Below are positions 57,141 through 64,000 of a DNA stretch of 64,000 bases, piece by piece. The notes under the pieces are model-generated. The model was not told the origin of the DNA and ran no database searches. It saw nothing but the letters and a program-made list of their open reading frames with translations. The stretch comes from Podocnemis expansa (taxonomy: Eukaryota; Chordata; Testudines; Podocnemididae), in contig ML682001.1 of assembly GCA_007922195.1 (NCBI GenBank), positions 316,084-380,083 on the forward strand, given 5' to 3'. Position 1 is the stretch's first letter. Every line of letters starts with the position of its first letter. The translations under genes were made by a program, and so were the position numbers.

Positions 57141-58078
57141 ATCTACCATCCCTGATAGGTATTTGTCTAGCCAGCTTTTAAAATTCTCCAGTGACCTAGA
57201 TTTCATGCAGGGTTTGCAGAGTAAACTGATAAAATTGGCTTGTCCCAGCCATCTTGGGATGGGTAGCATCTCTAAATGATCTTACTGGTTCTTTTAATTT
57301 CTTTCTTTTGCAATGTTTCAGTGCCTGTTGGGAAATTCTCAGTGTCATTGCCACTTCACTAAGAAATTTAGTCTGAGGTCACCACCTTCTAGTTTGGTTC
57401 TCTATTTTGCCATTCTTCACTTTACAAACGAAGTTCTTAGTAAAGTTGTTAGTCTCTTCACTGCTGGTATCTGCGTTGACACAATAATTTAGAAGGGGCA
57501 CATTCTTTCAGTTAGTCTGGATAAAGGCAGGTCGTTAACACAGGTAGGTGCGTGAAATGTAAAGTATATAACTTCTCAAAATGCTCCGCAGATAGCTGAG
57601 GAATGGAAAAATGTTTTTATCCATGCCCAAGGATGTCAGGAAATCCCTAAATCTCACACAAGTTTTATTATTTAATGTTCCTTGCCTACTTTCCAATTCC
57701 ATTGGAGGCAGAGGGAAAAGGAATATGCAATAAAGCTCCTGCAGTTAAACTTCTGTATTGGGACAGTCTTTTTAAATCACTAATTTCAATTTAACACAGT
57801 GGTTGATTCCAGTATATTAGAAGTTGGTGGGGTTGACTTTCATGTAAAGCAAATGTATGGTATGTCACTCGATTATTAGCTGTTGTTTCATGTGACTGTC
57901 AAGATTAATGGGTCATCTTCGTTCCTCCAGTTAAATGCCCTGGTAAGCTTTACTGGAACATCTCTGTGTTAGCCCCAGTGGGAAGATGTTAGCAAAGGGT
58001 GGGGACAACACTGTTAGCCAAGTCTCTCTTCACACGTCTTACTTATTTGAACTTGAAAATGTTTGTGCTCATTAATGG
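57141..58078. other. Intronic sequence, no exon recognised
   Basis: A CR1-like antisense trace may lie at 57149-57200 (TGATAGGTATTTGTCTAGCC). The rest is AT-rich with no coding motif. Confidence 0.4.
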
Positions 58079-58092
58079 CATCCTGTAACAGA

Positions 58093-58207
58093 ACAAAAAA
58101 CAACAAGCAGTTGGGTGGCACTTTAAGACTAACAGATTTAGTGCCACACAACTGCTTGTTGTTTTTTTACTGGACTAGACAAACACGGCTATTCCTTTGG
58201 AAATTGA
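58093..58207 (-). mobile_element. Foldback SINE-like element, copy 11 (near-pure hairpin)
   Basis: The arms ACAACAAGCAGTTGGGTGGCACTTTAAG and AAATCTGTTAGTC... pair with their complements around a very short loop. The right end terminates GGCTATTCCTTTGGAAA. The 14-mers CATCCTGTAACAGA (58079-58092) and CATCCTGTGACAGA (58208-58221) match at 13 of 14. Confidence 0.9.
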
Positions 58208-58221
58208 CATCCTGTGACAGA

Positions 58222-59130
58222 GCCAGTGTTAAATTTCTTGGCATTTTCTGGGGGACATCTTTTGTTGGTTTTAGTTTTATTATTTAGCTGATAGCAGTAA
58301 AAAATTCAAATTTTAGTCCTGTCAAGGCTAATAAACATATATACTTCCAAATTAGGGAAATTTTGGTGTCATAGATATTGCCGCTTGCTTATTTCAAAAT
58401 ACGGACTGTCTGTGTAAGATGTAATTAAGAGATCTCTTTTTAAGAGAAGGAAGATTTGGCCAAAGGGAGAAATGAGCCAACATAGTGTTGTGTTCATACT
58501 ACTTGTTTTGAATTCTGGCCTTCCACACCGTGGAGAGGGGTGGGGAGGACAGGAAGGAAGCTGCTTTAGGAGTAACTTGCTGAGGATGTGTGATTCACCA
58601 GTAGTAACACTGGAAGCAGTTACCACAGTAGGTCTGTAATTTTGGTCACTTTAAAAGGGCAGCTTAACTGGCACAGCGGGTTTTAGAATTGCACTGCGTC
58701 CTTTACTAAAGGGCTAAAGAAACTTGGGTGCCAGGTCACCATGGTGACTGGGGTTTGAAGCTTGGCCCCTAGCTCTGCTGCATGTCCTCTGGCAAACAGA
58801 AATAAACTGCTGACATCTAGCTGGGAGCCAATTTTATCAAGCCCTGCTTTACCCAGTATGTAAAGTTGCCTGTGTAGATTTAATGAAGTCCCTTTATATT
58901 TCTTTAATTACATGATCTCATTTGCTTAACTGTGCATACTTCAGTAATTTTTAGTGTTACATACTAAAGAAGGGTACATTTTCAAAAAAAGCCCTGCTAC
59001 CCCTTGTGCAGATACTGAATGTAACTATTATGCGTATTAGTAAAGTCAGTGGAACTACTTGTTATAGTAAAGTTAAGCATGCATAAGCATTTGCAGAATC
59101 AGGGCCTAGTACTATTGATTTTCAGTGAGA
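58222..59130. other. Intronic sequence, no exon recognised
   Basis: It contains a possible degraded tRNA-type SINE at about 58660-58810 and an old repeat phrase (TAAAGTCAGTGGAACTACTTG) at about 59041. No coding exon. Confidence 0.35.
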
Positions 59131-59360
59131 CTTATGCTATGCTTACACTAGGAACAGTTTACTGATGTAGGAATACTGGTATGTTATATTCACAAAGCGT
59201 TCCTGGTGTGAAGGCAGTTATACCAGCTAGATAAGTTATATCAGTGAAAGTGCAGCTTTGCCGGTATAGTTGCATCTACCCTGGGGACCTATGTTGGCTC
59301 ACCTGTGTTGGCAGGGATCATTCCACTTCACATCCCCTGACCACAATAGCTGTGCCTGCA
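59131..59360. mobile_element. Partial TIR element of the CTATGCTTACACTAGG type
   Basis: The left end GCTATGCTTACACTAGGAAC resembles the GGCTATGTCTACACT termini seen elsewhere. The interior has repeating TTATACCAGCTAGATAAGTTATA-type palindromes. The right end was not found. Confidence 0.5.
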
Positions 59361-60625
59361 AAAACACGTTCCAAAGTTACTTACTGGTTTTTTTCACTAT
59401 TTATTGGATTCCAAATCAAATGAATACTAGTGGTGAGAAAGTAAGTCAATTTACATGGTATGTTATCTCTCTGAGGACATAGAAAACTGTCATGTATGTT
59501 GTACAGCAATAAAAGCATCACTAGGTTAAATAGATGATCCAGATTAGATTTTATTTAAAAGTTTTCCTTAGAAAGATTTGTTTTGCTTTTTCTTTCAGTG
59601 ATGGAATAAATTTAAATATGTATATGGCAAGGTAACTGTTTAAATAAAATATGGTGTTGGTGTTTGTAATATTTTATTATTGGTTATGGGCACCAGCATA
59701 TTCAATGCTATGCAAAAGACACAAGGTAAAAATGTCTTCTCTTGAAAGCTTCCAATTTGAGGATCCAATCCCCAAGCTGATTTCAGTTGTGACTGGGATA
59801 TAAAAGATAGATGACAGCGCATTGGAAAACCATAATTTGAGGATGTTTAGGTTTTTTTCCCCCCTATTATGCTTTTGTTTTTAGATGGCGTGTTTGTTTG
59901 AGTCCAGGTGAATAAGATACTGTCTTTTATTTGACTACCTTTTGTTGATGAATAAGACAAGCTTTTGTTCATGCACAGAGACTTTCTGCAGGTTTGTTTG
60001 TTTAATGCAATTGTGGAAATTCAATGAATTTAAGTGATTCCTCTTGAATTTTCATGCATTTAATGAAATTAAATTATATACTTTGTGCTTCTGATATTGA
60101 TGATGATGTACATTATGGAGCAGTACTGTATTAACATTTTATGTTTTTCTAGGCAAGCATCTAGTACTGCTATGTTTTGCGCACACACAAAAATGTCCAA
60201 TACAAGTAAAGGGAATCTATGAATTTCTCAAGATACAGACAAGGAAATGGATAGCAGAAGTGGTAATAGTTGAACTTGTCCTGGTCTAGAGTCCAGCATG
60301 TGTAAATGGCTCTGTGAATATTTATAACATAACTGAAAAGAACCTAATTTTTGTAGTACTTATGCAGAGCTACAAAAATAAATGTAAATTTTTTCTAGAC
60401 AGATTTTTGAGAGAAGTGAAATCTTGAAAAAGTAGTTCACTTGCTGTAATTGCCTAATAACAATTCACACAACCTACCCTATTCCTTACTGTGATTTCTA
60501 TATCTTTGATGAAGCCCCCAGCAATCTCCTATCTGCTTTCTAATGCTCAACTTTGAAGTTATGGCTTCTGTTACATTGAAACAAGATGCTGGCTTTTCTG
60601 GACTGTCTGGAGAGTAAACTGTTGA

Positions 60626-60810
60626 GGAACAAACAAGGAGTCTAGTGGCACTTTTGAAGAACAACAAATTTATTTATTGCATGAGCTTTCATGGGATTTT
60701 TCTCTCACGAAAGCTCATGTGGTAAATAAATTGTAGTCTTTAAAAGTGCCGCTAGCCTCTGGTTTGTTTTCCTAACTAGACCAACATGGCTACCTATTTG
60801 GAACTTGCCA
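60626..60810 (-). mobile_element. Foldback SINE-like element, copy 12
   Basis: The left arm ACAAACAAGGAGTCTAGTGGCAC and right arm GTGCCGCTAGCCTCTGGTTTGTTTTCC form an inverted pair around GAGCTTTCATGGG and CACGAAAGCTCATG. The right end GGCTACCTATTTGGAAC is complete. Confidence 0.8.
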
Positions 60811-60943
60811 TCATGGTAAGGAACAAGAGGCACTTTCTCTTCCTAGGGGCTGAGCGTACTGTTTCTGAAATGTTGTCAGCAAATGAAAAGTGAGATAATG
60901 CGACTTTGAATAAAGCAGTAGTGTTTTTATGTGTAATACACAC

Positions 60944-61225
60944 AAACAAGGAGTCCTGTGGCACTTAAAGACTGACTTTTTTTTTTTTTTTTTTTTTTTT
61001 TGCATGAACTTTCATGGGAGAAAATCCAGCTTGTCAGATGCTTTGAAGATTGAGGGGGGGGGGAATAAATGCAGGGAATGGTAAATCATGGGAACAGGTC
61101 ACACTGTAACAGCAAATCAAAACAGCTGTAAAGAGTCAAACGCTGGGGAACAGTACGCAGAGGGGGATGAGGTCAAATCAGCTGTTGTAATGAAGGAAAA
61201 ATCCAATGTCCCTGGTTAAGTCCTG
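60944..61225 (+). mobile_element. Foldback SINE-like element, copy 13 (single long arm, with T25 run)
   Basis: It starts ACAAACAAGGAGTCCTGTGGC and continues GGGAGAAAATCCAGCTTGTCAGATGCTTTGAAG and ACTGTAACAGCAAATCA, matching the long arm in 62303-62600. An uninterrupted run of 25 T (60977-61001) sits where other copies have AACAAATTTATTTAT. Confidence 0.8.
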
Positions 61226-61261
61226 AAGCAGTGCAACCAAATTATTGGCAGTGGTGTAGAA

Positions 61262-61641
61262 CAATGGTTCCCAACTTTTTTCAGGCTGGGGACCCCTTTT
61301 CAACAAAAGATATCTTTGCGGCCCCCTGACTGATTATGTAATCTGGCCCGCGCAGGCAGACTCTGGCCCACACCACTTGGCGGCATCGCTGGGACAGCTG
61401 GCTAGCGGCACCACCACCACCCTGGCCAGCGCTGCTGGGGAGCCAAGCTGCAGCGGCTATGGCCCCTTGCCCTTGCCCTCCCAGGGAGCTGCTGTGGCCC
61501 CATCCTCCTGCTGGGATTCAGCCATGGGGGGGAGAGGCAGCCCTGTAGGGGAGCATTGGGGCTGCAGCTGGATTCCAGCCTTGGTAGGGAGAGGCTCCGC
61601 GGACCCCTGGGGGTCTCCAGACCCCAGGTTGGGAACCACTA
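61262..61641. mobile_element. hAT element
   Basis: The ends CAATGGTTCCCAAC and GGTTGGGAACCACTA are inverted repeats with a perfect 8-bp duplication GTGTAGAA (61254-61261 and 61642-61649). The GC-rich interior encodes nothing recognisable. Confidence 0.95.
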
Positions 61642-62019
61642 GTGTAGAATATATTGTTACAGAGTATTGGAAGTTGTGACTTTGTTGTTCACAGGCTGTC
61701 AGATCTGGCACACTGTTGTTTTGTATCAACGTTATGTCAATAGAAGAATCCTATTTGTTCCTTTGACTGTCCGGGATTGAAATGAGCTGAATGCCCAGTG
61801 TGGAAGCATTGGCAGTGTAATAATCTGAACAGGAATATTGTTCAGTTTATAATGTATATTCTGATATAAACATTTTAAAATTAACCCTTAAAACTGTTAA
61901 AATAACTTGAAAGCATACAGCGGTTCATAGACGACCAGTTTGGGAGATAGACTTGGTGTCCTGTGCCTGTGGATGCAGGAGCTTGGAGTAGGGCCGAAGA
62001 ATACACAAAGGAATGGTTC

Positions 62020-62240
62020 ATTAGCTAGAATGCTAGCCCAGGCTTGGGAGACTTGGATTCAGTTACCTGCACCATAATGAACTTTTCTGTCTGACTTTGG
62101 GGAAATTACTTAGTTGTTTTGTGCCTCAGTTTCCTCATCTGTAAAACAGAGTTAAGGATATATTACTGTCTAATATTTGTTGTGAAGATAAACACACAGA
62201 AGATCGTGAGCTGCTTAGATACTGTGATAAAAGGGGTCAG
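62020..62240 (+). mobile_element. MIR-like SINE
   Basis: TGCTAGCCCAGGCTTGGGAGACTTGGATTCAG, then TTGGGGAAATTACTTAG and GCCTCAGTTTCCTCATCTGTAAAACAG, follow the MIR consensus order with a clear conserved core. Confidence 0.85.
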
Positions 62241-62719
62241 ATAAAAGTGACAGATGGCAATATACTAGACAAACCTGATTGAACTGACTTTAATTTGTTT
62301 GGTTCCAAAGGGGGCAGCCGTGTTAGTCTAGTAAAGCAAAAAAAAACAAGGAGTCTCATGGCACTTAAAGACTAACAATTTACTTATCACATGAGCTTTT
62401 GTGGGAGAAAAATCCTACTTTGTCAGATGCTTTGAAGAGGGGGAACTTACAGAATGGGATGAAAATAAATGCAGGGGAGTGTAAGACATGGAATCAGGTC
62501 ATACTGCAACAGCAAATCAGAGCATTTGTAAAGATTCAAACTCTAGGAAACAGAGGGAGGGTGAAGTCGAATTACCTGTTATAATGTGAAAAGAATCCAT
62601 AGTCCCGAATCAGTCCTGCTTTCTTTTCATGTTATAACTGGTATTTGACTTCATCCTCCTTTTATATGCTGTTTCCTAGAGTTTGAATCTTTACAAATGC
62701 TCTGATTTGCTGTTGCAGT

Positions 62720-63381
62720 ATATCAGTAAGTTTGCAGATGACCCCAAGCTGGGCGGGAAACGGTAGACATGCTGGAGGGCAGGAACAGGATTCGAGGAGA
62801 CCTAGACAAATTGGAGCAGTGGGCCAATGAGGTTCAACAAGGATAAGTGCAAAGTCCTGCACTTGGGATGGAAAAACCCCTTGCACTGCTACTGGCTGGG
62901 GAGCGATCAGCTAAGTAGCAGCACTGTAGAAAAGGACCTGGGGGTCATGGTGGCGGGGAAGCTGGGTATCAGTCAGCAGTGTGCTCTTGCTGCCAAAAAG
63001 GCCAATGGCATACTTGGCTGCATCAGAAGAAGTGTTGCCAGCAGATGGAGGGATGTGATCATTCCCCTCTTTCAGCACTGGTGAGGCCGCATCTGGAATA
63101 CTGTGTCCAGTTTTGGGCTCCCCACTACAAAAAGGATGTGGACAAGTTAGAAAGAGTCCGGTGGAGGGCAACAAAAATGATCAAGGGGCTGGAGCACAAG
63201 ATCTATGAAGAGAGACGGAAGGAGCTAGGCTTATTTAGCCTTCAGAAGAGAAGACTGAGGGGGGATTTGATAGCAACCTTCAACTACTTGAAGAGATGCT
63301 CCAAGGATTGATCTTGCTTTTTTGGCAGGGGGTTGGATTAGATGACCTCATGAGATCCCTTCCAACCCTGTGATTCTATGA
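62720..63381 (+). mobile_element. CR1 LINE, 5'-truncated, plus strand, inside the foldback element
   Basis: It begins in ORF2 near TATCAGTAAGTTTGCAGATGACCCCAAGC (the region encoding the catalytic ADD box) and continues to the CR1 3' terminus GATGACCTCATGAGATCCC...GTGATTCTATGA. The right-hand host sequence resumes at CCCGATCCCATG. Confidence 0.95.
62724..63311 (+). pseudogene. CR1 ORF2 C-terminal half (frameshifted)
   Basis: The plus-strand frames encode, in order, the KFADD-type region, [34 protein letters not shown] and [20 protein letters not shown]. After a frameshift near 63075, [32 protein letters not shown] text and [16 protein letters not shown] follow. These are the C-terminal part of a CR1 reverse transcriptase. 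5' truncation and the frameshift make it non-functional, but it is better preserved than the other copies here, so the insertion is comparatively recent. Confidence 0.85.
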
Positions 63382-63550
63382 CCCGATCCCATGTCTTACA
63401 TTCCCCTGCATTTATTTTCATCCCATTCTGTAAGTTCCCCCTCTTCAAAGCATCTGAAGTGGGATTTTTCTCCCACAAAAGCTCATGTGATAAATAAATC
63501 TGTTAGTCCTTAAGTTCCACAGGACTCCTTGCTTTTTTTAATTTGTTTGG

Positions 63551-64000
63551 GGTTCAGTGTATTAAAATGCAGTTGCATGTGTGTTAGTGTGAGATTGTAT
63601 ATAAATCCTGTCAAAGGGGGCCATATGCTGAAGTAATTCATTATCAGTCCTTTGAAGCCACCCCTGGAGAGAGTTGCATATACTATTTCAAACTTGATTC
63701 TCCAGGGACCAACAGACAAATAGATTTTTTTAAAATTTTAAACCAACTTAGAGCTTTTTTGGTTTGATCCCACAAATGGACAGGACTCTTGGTTTCTGGA
63801 GGACACCAGTTACACTATGAAGAATGATATTGAGAGGATCAGTGTAGACTGTGTGGCTCTGGGCAAAAGGATTAAGGAGTTTGAGGTACAAGCTGTCTCC
63901 TCCATCCTCCCTGTTGAAGGAAAGAGCCAGGGTACAGATCATTAAATGCATAATTATGGAGAGGGTATCGGAGAGAGAGCTGTGGTTTCTTCGACCATGG
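63551..64000. other. Intronic sequence; one short open frame of unknown meaning
   Basis: Mostly AT-rich. At about 63783-63886 a frame reading SYTMKNDIERISVDCVALGK is open between an AG and a GT. It could be an exon or a LINE ORF1-type coiled-coil relic. I cannot decide from the sequence. Confidence 0.25.

Larger units (their letters stand above)
62303..63536 (+). mobile_element. Long foldback SINE-like element, copy 14, interrupted by CR1
   Basis: It begins TTCCAAAGGGGGCAGCCGTG and ends TTCCACAGGACTCCTTGCTTTTT. It is bounded by a perfect 14-bp duplication TTTAATTTGTTTGG (62289-62302 and 63537-63550). With the CR1 (62720-63381) removed, the element is about 570 bp, and its two halves are inverted copies across arms of nearly 300 bp. 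For example, GAAACAGAGGGAGG-type text at 62547 is answered by the complement near 62660. This is the longest and least-diverged palindrome in the window. Confidence 0.95.
55444..64000 (+). other. Probable intron 1 of the gene starting at 55360
   Basis: After the donor at 55444 no further convincing exon is seen to the window end. The interval holds hAT elements (55753-57140, 61262-61641), foldback elements (58093-58207, 60626-60810, 60944-61225, 62303-63536), a partial TIR element (59131-59360), a MIR-like fragment (62020-62240) and a CR1 insertion (62720-63381). The remainder looks like ordinary AT-rich intronic sequence. A weak exon candidate near 63783-63886 is discussed in the findings. 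Confidence 0.5.

Overview
This window is gene-poor vertebrate nuclear DNA. It most likely comes from a turtle or another non-avian reptile. The evidence is interspersed-repeat content: many 3' fragments of CR1 LINEs ending in the (ATTCTATGA)-type tail, a tRNA-derived SINE with a CR1-like tail (an architecture described in cryptodiran turtles), a large set of hAT DNA elements flanked by 8-bp target duplications, MIR-like SINE fragments, and no bacterial-style gene packing. No long ORF is bounded by protein-coding signals. The longer open frames lie in GC-rich repeats or the CpG island, or are decayed CR1 reverse transcriptase.

Layout. 1-12 kb: mostly unique-looking non-coding DNA with scattered hAT elements, one TIR element with self-complementary filler, and a foldback repeat. 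12-19 kb: GC-rich hAT elements, and a minus-strand CR1 (14.2-15.8 kb) split by an hAT with a perfect 8-bp duplication. 19-27 kb: sparse repeats, a possible LTR with a ~60-bp tandem repeat just after it (23.8-25.0 kb), and three adjacent hAT elements (25.7-26.7 kb). 27.6-32.2 kb: a large minus-strand CR1 block with nested DNA elements. 33-49 kb: CR1 fragments, three more TIR elements, several foldback elements, CR1 inserted in CR1 (47 kb), and an LTR-like region carrying two nested SINE-type insertions (48-49.3 kb). 49.3-54.4 kb: mostly unique, plus hAT and TIR elements.

The one convincing gene feature is a CpG island at about 54.45-55.65 kb. It has three CCAAT/ATTGG boxes and a first coding exon (55360-55443, plus strand) with a good Kozak context and a consensus 5' splice donor. 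The 28 encoded residues resemble the start of a DENN-domain protein, possibly DENND3, but this is tentative. The rest of the window would be intron 1, which opens with a tandem run of four hAT elements separated by exactly 8 bp each.

The most interesting material is transposon biology. First, a palindromic foldback family has long (9-14 bp), retroposon-like target duplications at most copies. Second, a TIR family shares ends resembling GGCTATGTCTACACT but has interiors built from different short palindromes. Third, four hAT elements share re-used target sites. I see no new defence or metabolic system.
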